A DNA stretch of 64,000 bases from Nitrosomonadales bacterium (GTDB lineage: Bacteria > Pseudomonadota > Gammaproteobacteria > Burkholderiales > Gallionellaceae), in contig JACPYR010000095.1 of assembly GCA_016195965.1 (NCBI GenBank), positions 28,050 through 92,049 of the forward strand, read 5' to 3'. Shown here piece by piece: positions 33,472 through 43,600 of this stretch. Every line of letters starts with the position of its first letter. Position 1 is the stretch's first letter. The translations under genes and the position numbers were made by a program. The notes under the pieces were generated by a model. The model did no database searches. It had not been told where the DNA came from and saw only the letters and a program-made list of their open reading frames with translations.

Positions 33472-34125
33472 CTACACCTCGATATTGCGAAACAGATTCA
33501 TGTCCTCGTCGATACCGCCCAGCCTCGCCCCAATCATCCGCAGCCGCTGCTGCATTATGTTCAGCGATATGCCGACATGCGCATCATGCTGGATGGTCAG
33601 CCGCTGATAGGTGCGCGAGTGCATTCCCTTTGGCTTGATGCCATGCCCGTTCAAGATGCCCGGCTCCCATTTAAGCCGATCCCGGATTTTGTCTGCCCGT
33701 CGAGTTGCGCGGTCATCCAGATTTTCCCGCTGGCTGGAATAGGCCAGGCGGTAGCAGTGCCGACAGGCGAATATAGTGCCGCCGTAGAGAATCGCCACGC
33801 GCCGCCCACAGCCAACGGCAGGGCAGCGGAACCATGCCCGTGATCCGCCGTAGTTGCATGGCGTCCATTCAACTCGAACTGGGTAGTTCTCGCTTTTCCA
33901 TTCGCCACCACCGCTCCGGTGCTTGTAGTCGAGAATAACCCGGTCGGTTTCCGTCCTCACGTTGATAGATGCAACTTTTTCGCCGTTGCGCGTCCAGCTC
34001 CAGCCGAAGGATTTTCCCGCTGTCAGCAAGCCATCCCGTTGCAACCGCCGCACATCCAGCGCACGGTAATCGCCCGTTGTGCTCTTCCCGCTTTGATCCC
34101 GCCGCCCGCTATTCATGCCGCCCAT
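33472..34125 (-). CDS. Zinc-ribbon protein of mobile elements, hypothetical
   Basis: 217 residues on the minus strand. The start GGMNSGRRDQSGKSTTGDYRALDVRRLQRDGLL is a recognisable conserved opening in this unnamed family; the middle has WFRCPAVGCGRRVAILYGGTIFACRHCYRLAY, four cysteines of a zinc ribbon, followed by basic helices. Members occur in integrative elements and plasmids. The function is unknown. It is the first gene past the C-rich flank and runs the same way as the replication genes. Confidence 0.7.
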   Translation of the reverse strand: MGGMNSGRRDQSGKSTTGDYRALDVRRLQRDGLLTAGKSFGWSWTRNGEKVASINVRTETDRVILDYKHRSGGGEWKSENYPVRVEWTPCNYGGSRAWFRCPAVGCGRRVAILYGGTIFACRHCYRLAYSSQRENLDDRATRRADKIRDRLKWEPGILNGHGIKPKGMHSRTYQRLTIQHDAHVGISLNIMQQRLRMIGARLGGIDEDMNLFRNIEV

Positions 34126-34271
34126 TTTTTCTCTCCCGGATTTTGCCTAAATCATAAGCAAGATTTAGCATTTTACTCATCACTGTTACCGTGTAAAAAC
34201 CATGAAACCTATATATAACCTGCGTTTCAGGCTGGTTTGCATAATGCGATTTATGTTCTGATTTAATGGCA

Positions 34272-35093
34272 TCAACGCCCGATGCGAAGCTGTTTCAGCT
34301 TCAAAAGCATTGCCAAAGTGCGCTCGAACTTGCGGTCGAGGTGCGTTTCGTAGCGATTCAACTTCTCCAGTCGATGCGCCTGCAACCCTTCGCCCAAGGC
34401 TTGCGCTTTGATGGCTTCATGGTGCCGTGCTGTCTTCTCCATCCCCATGCACAACGGCTCCAGATGCTCGCTGATGAAATCACCCAGACCTTCCGCAGTC
34501 GCTTGATATTCCTCTTCCTCGACATACTGTTCCCACCATTCGCGGGAATCAGGCAGCAGTGCCCGCAGTGCTTTGTCGTAGGCATTCGCGCCGCCACGCC
34601 GCAGGATTGCCGATGCCTTCCGGGTTGCTTCCAGATCGTGCTGCGTATCCCGTTGTTGCTCGGCGATGTCTTCCGGTGTCATATCCATCAAATCGCGCAG
34701 GTCGGTGCCTTTGCCGGATAACCCAAACTCGAAAGGTGCCGCCGCCGGTATCACGTCTTCAGCATTCCGTGCCGAACCTTTCAACCCCTGATTGATATTC
34801 GCGCCCTCTGCCAGCAGCACCCGCCGCTTGCGCCAGATAATTGCCGCCAGCTCTTCAACAAGGTGCATCTCTGTTGCGCCTGCCGGTTGGTGTTCCTCCA
34901 CCAGCGCCGCCAGCAAGTCGCCGAACTCGCCCGCATCTTCATGGGCCAGCACCGCCAGCCTGGACAGGATGCCGTGCTTCATGGCGTTGTACCGCACGGG
35001 TTCGTAGTTGTTCTGCGGCGTTTCATCAGCAGCCGTTGCCGGTAATGGAATCACGGCAGAATCGTTTTCAATTGTTTGCATAATTTTCACCAT
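34272..35093 (-). CDS. Hypothetical protein of replication module
   Basis: About 273 residues from ATG 35093 (or 269 from 35081); the longer frame to 35222 overlaps the next gene. MKHGILSRLAVLAHEDAGEFGDLLAALVEEHQPAGATEMHLVEELAAIIWRKRRVLL is a block widespread in proteins of unknown function with an 'HG(I/L)...EFxxLxxALVxE..P' core. The C-terminus is helical and charged. It overlaps the upstream gene by 26 bases, so co-translation is likely. Confidence 0.6.
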   Translation of the reverse strand: MVKIMQTIENDSAVIPLPATAADETPQNNYEPVRYNAMKHGILSRLAVLAHEDAGEFGDLLAALVEEHQPAGATEMHLVEELAAIIWRKRRVLLAEGANINQGLKGSARNAEDVIPAAAPFEFGLSGKGTDLRDLMDMTPEDIAEQQRDTQHDLEATRKASAILRRGGANAYDKALRALLPDSREWWEQYVEEEEYQATAEGLGDFISEHLEPLCMGMEKTARHHEAIKAQALGEGLQAHRLEKLNRYETHLDRKFERTLAMLLKLKQLRIGR

Positions 35094-35439
35094 AATGTTT
35101 TTCAATAAGTTCCAGCAGCACCATGCCGTCGTAGGAATGCCGTGGTATTGCCAGCTCGAAAGTAGCCACCTCTCGAATGCCGACCGTCGCGATAACGGGA
35201 TCAGTCTTATCGTCATCCACAAACAGGGCGAAGCGCTTTCCCTCCAGCAACGCCAGCACCTTGGCGCGCCTGCGTTCGCGCTGTAGCTCGCACAGGATGC
35301 TTGGCTTGTTGTCGCGGATTGTTGGAAGCCATTTATCCACTGCCGACTGGTCGCCGGTCGCGGTGATGGTGCCCGCAGGGGAGGGCGCGAGAGTCACACC
35401 TTCCACCGTTGCCTGTTCGATGATTTCCACCGGGGTCAT
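35068..35439 (-). CDS. Small protein with TubC-like N-terminal docking domain
   Basis: 123 residues from ATG 35439 (the frame runs on to 35544). MTPVEIIEQATVEGVTLAPSPAGTITATGDQSAVDKWLPTIRDNKPSILCELQ resembles TubC_N-type docking domains of about 50 residues (helix, beta-hairpin, helix). The C-terminal part has no recognised domain. The start codon overlaps the primase stop (ATGA), so translation is coupled. AGGTGGTG lies just before the ATG. Confidence 0.55.
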   Translation of the reverse strand: MTPVEIIEQATVEGVTLAPSPAGTITATGDQSAVDKWLPTIRDNKPSILCELQRERRRAKVLALLEGKRFALFVDDDKTDPVIATVGIREVATFELAIPRHSYDGMVLLELIEKHYGENYANN

Positions 35440-38000
35440 ATCACCACCTCCACATTTGAGGATTGCGTGACAGTTTTTGCAACTGTCCCGGTGAAAGGCG
35501 GTGAAGGCGTTAAAGGCGGTGGATTCGCCGCAACCACCCGCCATGCAACACGGCCATCCGCCGTTGCTTGCTGGAATACAAAACCGCCGACGATGCGGTT
35601 CGCATTCTTTTTCAGCAGCCAGCCCAGCTTCGAGCGATTGATCGAACCTTTTTCTTCGACCGGAAATTCGCGCATCGCGTCGAGCAGGTTGGGATGCGCC
35701 ATTTCTGCCAGATCAACGGCCTTGCGCACCGTCGCCGGTGTCGAGCCGAATGCAGCCCGCCATTCCGCCATCAGCCCGGCGAGTGCATCCCCGTCCGGGT
35801 CATGCTTGACCTGTTCCAGCAGCGCCGTTGCCGGGTCAGGTTGCCCGAGCCACATCAACGGATGCCTGCAATAGTCCGACCAAGCACCGCCGAAGGTGAC
35901 AATGCTTTCAACGCCAGCACGCGGCGAACCCGCCTTGCGCCATGCCAGGATGATGATCAGAACAGCCGCCACATAAAGCCCGCGCTGCTTGCGCACCTTA
36001 TCGACCGGATAGTTTTTGTAAGTCATCGTCGCCGGTGTCGCGCAGCGTGGATCAATGTGTATCGTCAGCACGCGCCGCAGCAGATCACGCACCGGGCCGA
36101 CGTTATTTCCTGAACCCAAAAATAAAGTTCGCGTGCTGACCGTCGCCGTCTTGCTCACCCCCAGAATCCGATCAGTAATCTGCTCTGCGGTCAGCATCCG
36201 CTTGATCGTGCCATGCGGTATCCAGTCCGTGTCCATATCGTCAAACTCAATCACCGCCGGGCTGGTCAGCAGCAGAGAAAGAATCACCTTGGTCGCTTCT
36301 TCCGACGTGGTCGGATAACTCACCTTGGCATTTCCGGCAGGCCCGGCAAACGCGCCGATCAGTTCGCACAGATAAGTTTTGCCGCTGCCGAAGACCGGCG
36401 CTTTCGCGTGAAAGCCGGGGGCGTATGCCAGCGACGGGCGCACCACGGCGGTGAAGATGGCCGATAGTGCAGCGGCTTTGTCGGTATCCGCGACGAAGTG
36501 AAATTCGGTGAGCAGTTCTTCCAGCAGGGCCAGCGCCGCCCGCGCTGCCTCGGGTGTCGGTTCAGGTATGACAAATTCACGCGCATCAAAAACACCGAAG
36601 CGCTGCGAGGTTTTGTCATAGCCCGCGTGAGTAATCAGCACGCCGTCCGATTCACGAAAATAGGGTTGACGCACCACGCCTGCGAGTGGCGGCAAGTGCC
36701 GGAAGCTCTGCGAGTCGTAAAGAATTGCAGTGTGCTTCGTCGGTGGATCACAGCGCACCCAGTCTTTCGCACGCCCATCGTATTGCTCCCAACTCGCCGC
36801 GACCGACAACTCCCGCGTGAGCGCGGGCGCACTGGTCGGCACGATGGAAGGGTCACCCGATGTTGGATCAGTCGAGACCGACACTATCAAACCACCTGAC
36901 TGATAATGCCTGCCGCGATTTGCCAACTCCTTTTCCGCCGCGTCCACCACGCGATGCAGATCACCGGCGACCACACGGATCACCGGCTTGTGTCGTGCCT
37001 CGGCATTGCGCACGCCCAGAAATTCCAGCAACTGCCGGATGTGAAACTTCTCGCGGTGCGAGTGCTGGCAACAGAATCCGCCCAAGGGATAAAGCTCGTC
37101 CGGTTCAAAATATGCAGCGCCGGTATCCAGCCCATCGGTATGCTCCTGCGCCCACGGGCAACTGACATCGTGCTTGCCTGAACCCAACGGCGTTTTGTAG
37201 AGGCCGCGCGCCTTGAGCGCACTCACAACCGGATTCTCCGCAGCCTTTGGTGTCAGCACCTCGTCGGCATCATTGCCCATACTGCGCGGATTGTCCGCAG
37301 CGGACTTGGTTTCTTTCTTCGGTCGCCCAGCCGGTGCCAGTTCCAATTGCAGGCCATCCACAATCTCTTGCGGCGTGTAGCGCTTGTCGGGGCGATATTC
37401 GACCAGGCGGCAGTGAAACGGTGCGCCAGCATCGTCAACATATTTTGGCTTGCCATTGATTGCGACAGGAAGGCGTGCCCAGCGGCTTAATGGACCGGTC
37501 GCACCCTCATCGCACAGCCCAGCACCGATCACCGCATTGAGCAACCGCACGGCCACATCACCATCGGTAATCGGATCAGCGAGAATAATTCCGCCCTGAT
37601 GATTGCCGGGGCTGGTCTCGATCAGCCAGGACAACTCAAAACCGGACAGCCGCTCCAATTGCACCTTGGTGCCCAGATCGTCGAGCATCAAAAAATGACA
37701 CGCGGCAAACTGCGCCTTGCGCGCCTTGAATGAGCCGTCATCGCCGGGATAGAAGCTCGAACACCCGACGAAGTTGTTATTTCCGGCGGGAAGATTTGCG
37801 ATTACTGAATCGGCACGGTTAGCCGACCATCCGCCCACGCCGGGATCGCCCGCCTTGGAACAAACCGCAGCAAACGCACCCTCGGGCACAGATGGAAACA
37901 CCGCAGCGACAAAATCGGCATTGGCCAGCATAAAAACACCGCCTTCGCCGCCTTTACCGGCTTCATCCGGCTCTGTATCGGAAACTGTCAGATCATTCAT
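35436..38000 (-). CDS. Primase-helicase, element replication
   Basis: 854 residues. The N-terminal 250 residues look like a RepB/primase-polymerase-type fold (FAACHFLMLDDLGTKVQLERL, ETSPGNHQGGIILADPI, SRWARLPVAINGKPKYV). The C-terminal half has Walker A FGSGKTYLCEL and Walker B VIEFDDMDTDW with KRMLTAEQITDRILG, an SF3/D5-like ATPase. This is the layout of phage P4 alpha-like replication proteins. It suggests that the element replicates after excision. AlpA and two small genes surround it. Confidence 0.75.
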   Translation of the reverse strand: MNDLTVSDTEPDEAGKGGEGGVFMLANADFVAAVFPSVPEGAFAAVCSKAGDPGVGGWSANRADSVIANLPAGNNNFVGCSSFYPGDDGSFKARKAQFAACHFLMLDDLGTKVQLERLSGFELSWLIETSPGNHQGGIILADPITDGDVAVRLLNAVIGAGLCDEGATGPLSRWARLPVAINGKPKYVDDAGAPFHCRLVEYRPDKRYTPQEIVDGLQLELAPAGRPKKETKSAADNPRSMGNDADEVLTPKAAENPVVSALKARGLYKTPLGSGKHDVSCPWAQEHTDGLDTGAAYFEPDELYPLGGFCCQHSHREKFHIRQLLEFLGVRNAEARHKPVIRVVAGDLHRVVDAAEKELANRGRHYQSGGLIVSVSTDPTSGDPSIVPTSAPALTRELSVAASWEQYDGRAKDWVRCDPPTKHTAILYDSQSFRHLPPLAGVVRQPYFRESDGVLITHAGYDKTSQRFGVFDAREFVIPEPTPEAARAALALLEELLTEFHFVADTDKAAALSAIFTAVVRPSLAYAPGFHAKAPVFGSGKTYLCELIGAFAGPAGNAKVSYPTTSEEATKVILSLLLTSPAVIEFDDMDTDWIPHGTIKRMLTAEQITDRILGVSKTATVSTRTLFLGSGNNVGPVRDLLRRVLTIHIDPRCATPATMTYKNYPVDKVRKQRGLYVAAVLIIILAWRKAGSPRAGVESIVTFGGAWSDYCRHPLMWLGQPDPATALLEQVKHDPDGDALAGLMAEWRAAFGSTPATVRKAVDLAEMAHPNLLDAMREFPVEEKGSINRSKLGWLLKKNANRIVGGFVFQQATADGRVAWRVVAANPPPLTPSPPFTGTVAKTVTQSSNVEVVI

Positions 38001-38010
38001 GGCAACCCCC

Positions 38011-38253
38011 TCAAGCCGCAGCTTTGCGGGCAGCTTCCAGCTTCACCACCAAGGCGCGAATTTCTTCGTCAGTCTTCCCGGCAATGCGCGCTGCATTGAT
38101 TGCCGCCACGTCACCCGACGGCCAGCCAACGGCACGGGGGCCAAGGCTGACAGGCTTCGTCCACAAGCCTTGAGTGATGCGCAGATAGATGGTCGAACGG
38201 GAAAGACCGGATTCAGATTTAACGGCAGGAAGCCGCTGGATGGTATGTGTCAT
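38011..38253 (-). CDS. AlpA-family regulator
   Basis: 80 residues from ATG 38253. RLPAVKSESGLSRSTIYLRITQGLWTKPVSLGPRAVGWPSGDVAAI is the complete AlpA signature (winged HTH, MerR-like). In P4-like elements AlpA activates integrase or other element genes; here it precedes the primase gene by ten bases. The longer frame to 38364 is not favoured, because family members begin close to the HTH. Confidence 0.85.
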   Translation of the reverse strand: MTHTIQRLPAVKSESGLSRSTIYLRITQGLWTKPVSLGPRAVGWPSGDVAAINAARIAGKTDEEIRALVVKLEAARKAAA

Positions 38254-38493
38254 ATTGGAACCTCTTAACGTGATAGCGAACTTGCTAAGACGAATCCTGA
38301 TTGGGCGATTTGGGCGATAAAACGCCCGGACAATGCCCAGCGCAGGCGAGGCTTTGCGATACAAATTAACGAGTTGGGAATTGCATGGAAGGCTGCGACA
38401 CGGGGAGTGCAGCGCAGGATCAGGCGCGGAGAGTGGCGAAATACGGGGGGTTAGCGGGTGGAAGAGTTGGGCGAAAAAATTCCGCCCAACTAT

Positions 38494-39285
38494 TTACAAA
38501 ATCATGTGTTTTTTGATGGTGGAAAAATTGCGTTCGTTCGCAATATCCATTTTCTCGATCTGCTTTGAGTACCAGACATCCGACATTTTTGGACGCTTCT
38601 TTTTCAGTGCCCGGTATTCCTTCTGCCAGCTTGCATACATCGCTTGCGTATCCAGCTTGCTGGCTTCGCGCTTGGCGTTGCTGGGCGTGTAGCGGTTGTC
38701 TGCCGTGGTCGCGGCATCCACCAATTGATGAACCATCACGCCGTCCAGCGAATATGCGCCGCCGTGATACTCGACTGCCTCGGCCAACGGCAGCGGATTG
38801 CTTCCAGCGACCAAGGCTAACGCACCATTAGCTTTCAGGCATAGCATCTGGCTGCGCTTGCCGCCGGTGGCGATACCGATCTCAAACAAATCGGCGCTGG
38901 ATGATTGCTTATCGCTGCGGCGCAAGCCAAGGCTGGCCGCAACAAATCCGCACACGGCATCGACACCGCACTGCCACTGCGCCAAGCTCGTCAAGGGAAC
39001 AGGGACACGGCTGGTATCGCCCCGCTTGTCGCACGCTATGAAAGCGCGTGCAGGCCGTTTACCTTCGCCGGGTAAGACATGCACCGGCATCACACAATCG
39101 CGCTCGCACCCCGGACATATCGCGCTGCTTGCTGGGCGCGCTTTCGTAAGCAGCCGCTGAGTTTTCATTGCCGCCACTGCCGCGCTTGGCCACAGGCTCA
39201 ACTCATCATCATTGACCAGCACCGCAGCTCCTTGACTAGCGCCCACGCGCCCCAATAGCTCAATCAGTGTGGCTTGTGGCGTCAT
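38494..39285 (-). CDS. Unrecognised 263-residue protein, paired with 39282-40493
   Basis: No family recognised. AICPGCERDCVMPVHVLPGEGKRPARAFIAC around residues 55-85 has a zinc-binding-like CxxCxxxC pattern with a further Cys. The middle has DLFEIGIATGGKRSQMLCLKANGALAL, and the C-terminal 60 residues are basic and helical (DTQAMYASWQKEYRALKKKRPKMSDVWYSKQI), possibly DNA-binding. The start overlaps the stop of the 403-residue gene (four bases), so the two are translated together. Confidence 0.55.
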   Translation of the reverse strand: MTPQATLIELLGRVGASQGAAVLVNDDELSLWPSAAVAAMKTQRLLTKARPASSAICPGCERDCVMPVHVLPGEGKRPARAFIACDKRGDTSRVPVPLTSLAQWQCGVDAVCGFVAASLGLRRSDKQSSSADLFEIGIATGGKRSQMLCLKANGALALVAGSNPLPLAEAVEYHGGAYSLDGVMVHQLVDAATTADNRYTPSNAKREASKLDTQAMYASWQKEYRALKKKRPKMSDVWYSKQIEKMDIANERNFSTIKKHMIL

Positions 39286-40493
39286 GCCTCAACGGCTTCC
39301 AATTCTTCCGCCAGTTCCTTGGGTTCAATCCCGGAGGCTTCCAGCATATCGCGCAGCTTCAAGTCCAGTTCGTCGTATTTGAGCGAGCAGGAATTTGGGT
39401 GTGTGATGTGAAACTTCACCGGTTTCGCAGGCTTGTCCGCATCCACCACCACCGAAGCCACAAGTTCTACATAAGTGATGCTGTACAGATTCATCGGCAA
39501 GGTTTTCCCGATTTGTTCGAGCAAGGTATAGACGGCATCGGGATTTACAGCCGTATCCGCTTCCAGCGTAATGCGGTCGCCTTTCTTCACCCGCGAGGAA
39601 AGCCGCAGTTTCTTCACGACCACTTTCTCGATGCCGCTACCCACTGCGGGGATGAATTCAAAACTCTTCTGGAGCAGCGGCGCCAGATCGTAAACACGCG
39701 CATCTTTAGGGTCGGGCGGCAATTCGTCGAGCTTGAGAATCGCCGTGGCAAACATTGACTGTAACGGCTCAATGGCCTTGTAGGAACCGCGAAAATGCAG
39801 ATCGAGCGAACCTTCTTTTGCCGAGTAAACAAAAATGACTTCAAAGGCGGGATTGTGCGGGCGCAGCCCGAATTCGCCATTCACCCACTCGGGGCCTTGC
39901 TGCGAGTAATCTTCGGGATAAGCGAAAAAATAATCCAGCTCGCCCCGCCGGTAGGGCTCAACCACGCAATTCTTGCCGCGTCCCTCGGTGTGGTGAAAAT
40001 ACGTGCCTATCCGCGCGGTAAACTTTTGAATGCTGGCATCGTCCACTGCCGCTGGTTGGTGCGATAGGTTCTTGCGCTTGCGCCAATAGGACAGCGTGTC
40101 CGCATGATAGAAACGGGTCGCACCTTTCCAGCAAGCGTTGTGATCCAGAAAGGTAATCATTGCCCGATTAAAGTGGCTAGGCAAAGCCGATAGCATTTCG
40201 ACAAAAGGGGTGATGGCTTCCGGGGTTTCTCTCAATTGATGCCGCGCCTCATCAATAATTGCCCGAAAGCCCTTCTCGCAGCTCATGTCGAAGATGCCTA
40301 TAAAATCGGCATCCATTTCGTTGCGCTGCACTTCCGGCAGCGCCAGCCACGCCGCGAATAACTCATCGGGCTTGCCATCCTTCATGGAGCTAAAGTCCAG
40401 ATCGCCAAAAAGCCCCCGTCCCTGAAAGTAGCGGGCAAGCAAAGCAATCGGCATCTGCCGGAAAAATTCTCTAGTTGTGTAATACCGTGCCAT
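39282..40493 (-). CDS. Unrecognised 403-residue protein, divergent from helicase
   Basis: No domain recognised. MARYYTTREFFRQMPIALLARYFQGRGLFGDLDF at the start, then helical, charged sequence with LSYWRKRKNLSHQPAAVDDASIQKFTARIGTYFHHTEGRGKNC and HNPAFEVIFVYSAKEGSLDLHFRGS. It forms an operon with the 263-residue gene and runs away from the helicase at 40605, with about 110 bases between the two starts. Similar pairs may be anti-phage genes, but that is inference from location. Confidence 0.6.
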   Translation of the reverse strand: MARYYTTREFFRQMPIALLARYFQGRGLFGDLDFSSMKDGKPDELFAAWLALPEVQRNEMDADFIGIFDMSCEKGFRAIIDEARHQLRETPEAITPFVEMLSALPSHFNRAMITFLDHNACWKGATRFYHADTLSYWRKRKNLSHQPAAVDDASIQKFTARIGTYFHHTEGRGKNCVVEPYRRGELDYFFAYPEDYSQQGPEWVNGEFGLRPHNPAFEVIFVYSAKEGSLDLHFRGSYKAIEPLQSMFATAILKLDELPPDPKDARVYDLAPLLQKSFEFIPAVGSGIEKVVVKKLRLSSRVKKGDRITLEADTAVNPDAVYTLLEQIGKTLPMNLYSITYVELVASVVVDADKPAKPVKFHITHPNSCSLKYDELDLKLRDMLEASGIEPKELAEELEAVEA

Positions 40494-40604
40494 GTATTCG
40501 CTCCTCGGGTTAAGGTGGAATCAATCATCAGGATTATGCTGGACTTTACCGCACATTACAGCACATTCGCATTACAATTGCCGCCCAGGGGGCTGTCACC
40601 AAAA

Positions 40605-43600
40605 ATGAAAATCGTAAGCAATACCGGCACTGACCGGGTCATTGACCTGATCCGCCCGCACCTCAAGCGGGGAAATCAGCTCGACGTGGTCACCCCCAGC
40701 TTCTCCTTGCTCGCATTTGCCGAGATGCTGGAGGCACTATCAGGTCTGGGCAAGGTGCAATTATTGTTGCCGCCGGAAGAGGCCGAGCTAGCGTTTTTTG
40801 GCGGTGATGCCGACCGCGCTGCCCGCAACAGGCTGCAAACGCGCTGGCTGGCGTTGCGCTGTGCGGAATGGGTGCGCGACAAGGTGGAGCTGCGCCGGAC
40901 GCGCGGGAGTGTGCCGCAAGGGGCAACGGTGATGCGCAACGCGCAAGCGCAGCCCGAGCAAGTCATCTTGGGTTCATTCGCTTTCGGCACCGACGGCCTG
41001 GGCATCACGCCTGGCAATCCCCTCAGCTTGATTCAGGCTTCCGAAACGGCGGATGAAGCAATCCAGCTCGCCCAGTGGTTCGATGCGCAGTGGCATAGTC
41101 TGAAGGAGCAACCCGAAGCAAAGGCCGCTTTGCTGGCAAAGCTCAAAGCGATTACCGACCACCGCGATCCCTACAGCATATATGTGTTGATGCTGCACCA
41201 TTTGTTCCAGAGCAGTGGCGACGAGATGGACGAAGAGCGCATCGTCAAATCTGCCACTGGTATCCGCAACACACTGGTATGGAAGAAGCTCTACAAATTC
41301 CAGCGTGATGGTGTGGTGGGTGCCATAGATAAACTCAACCGTTTTGGCGGTTGCATCATTGCCGATAGCGTGGGGCTGGGGAAAACCTTCGAGGCATTGG
41401 CCGTCATCAAATACCACGAGCTGCGCAATGACCGTGTGCTGGTGTTGTGCCCGAAACGTCTGCGCGACAACTGGACGCTCTACAAGACCAACGACAAACG
41501 CAATAGCCTCGCCGCCGACCGCCTCAACTACGACGTGCTGAATCACACTGATCTTTCGCGTGACGGGGGACACTCCGGCGACATCGACCTATCGCATGTG
41601 AACTGGGGCAATTACGACTTGGTAGTAATCGACGAATCTCATAATTTCCGCAACAAGGCCACGCACAAGGGCAAGGAATCGCGCTACGACCGGCTGATGC
41701 GACGCATCATTCAGGAGGGCGTTAAGACCCGCGTGCTTATGCTCTCGGCAACACCGGTCAACAACCGGCTGGCCGACCTGAAGAACCAGATCGCCTTCGT
41801 CACTGAGGGCAACGACACCGCGCTGTCCGAACACGGCATCGCCAGTATCGACAGCACCACACGCCTGGCGCAGAAGCAATTTAACCGTTGGCTGGATATG
41901 GATGAGGCGGAGAAGACCCCGACGAAGTTGATCGAAATGCTGGGCTTCGATTACTTCACCCTGCTGGATCATCTCACCATCGCGCGCTCGCGCAGGCATA
42001 TTGAAAAATACTATGGCATCAGTGAAACAGGGCGTTTCCCGGATCGTCTGCCGCCTATCAACATCAAGGCAGACGTGGATCGCGCAGGCGAGTTCCGCTC
42101 CATCCGCGACATCAATCTGGAAATTCGCCGCCTGAACCTGGCCAGCTATGCGCCGCTGCGCTACGTGCTGCTGCACAAGCAGGCCGCCTACGATGCCAAA
42201 TACAGCACACAGATACGCGGTGGCGAAAGTTTTTTCCGCCAAGTGGATCGCGAGGAAAGCTTGATCCACCTGCTGCGCGTCAATGTGCTCAAGCGCATGG
42301 AAAGTGCAGTCTCCTCGTTCCGACTCACCGTCCAGCGGCAACTGGAAGATGTCGAGGCAATGCTGGAGCGTATCGAAGCACATGCTGAAGAAATCGAAGA
42401 GCTGGATATTGCTGATGTAGACATAGAAGATCCAACCTTCGAGAGTTTGCTGGTAGGAAGAAAAGTCAAAGTGCTGCTGGGCGACGTTGACCTCATCCGC
42501 TGGAAGCAAGACCTCATCGAAGACCGCAATCGCTTGGCCACATTGCTGGGTGCCGCCATGCAGGTTGATCCAGACCGTGATGCCAAGTTGCAGGCATTAC
42601 GCGAAATGATCCAGAACAAATGCCGCAACCCGATCAATGACGGCAACCGCAAAATTATCGTGTTCACCGCTTTTAGCGACACGGCTCACTACCTCTACGA
42701 ACAAATTTCCGGCTGGGCGAAAAAAGAGCTGGGCATTGAGGCTGCGCTGGTCACGGGTACAGGGCGCAACCAGACCACCATCCCCGGTTTACGCAAGGAC
42801 TTGGCCACGATCCTTACATCCTTTTCGCCACGCTCCAAAGAGCGCCCGGAAGAACTGGCGCACGAAGGCACACTGGACTTGCTGATTGCTACCGACTGCA
42901 TCTCCGAAGGGCAAAACCTGCAAGACTGCGACTGGCTCATCAATTACGACATTCACTGGAACCCGGTGCGCATCATTCAGCGCTTTGGCCGGATAGACCG
43001 TATCGGCTCACCCAACCAGCGCATCCAGCTCGTCAACTTCTGGCCCAACATGGAGCTGGATGAATACATCAACCTCGAACAGCGCGTCAGCGGGCGCATG
43101 GTGTTGTTGGATATTTCCGCCACCGGCGAAGAGAACCTCATCGAACAGCAATCCGGCAACCAGATGAACGATTTGGAATACCGCCGCAAGCAACTGCTCA
43201 AATTGCAAGACACTGTGATTGATCTGGAAGACCTCTCCGCTGGTGTTTCCATCACCGACCTCACACTCACCGATTTTCGCATCGATCTTGCCCAGTATTT
43301 CAAGGCGCATCCGGGCAAGCTGGAGGGAATACCGTTAGGTGCAAGCGCGGTTACTACCAGCGAAGATGCCGACATTCCGCCGGGCATCGTGTTCTGCCTT
43401 CGTGCGGAAGGCGCAGCCGCTGAAAAAATAGCGGAATCCGGCTATCCGCTGGCACCGCACTACCTCGTGCATGTGGGTGAGGACGGCAGCGTGTTGCTAC
43501 CCTACACCCAAGCCAAGCGCATACTGGATCGCCTCAAGCGTTTGAGCTTGGGGCGAGACTTGCCGGATGCCACTGCCTGCGCTCGACACGACAAAGATAC

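Noticed and set aside
32325..33638. Several long open frames in the C-rich flank
   Set aside because: Overlap each other on both strands and give Pro/Ala/Arg-rich peptides; long frames are expected by chance at such base composition.
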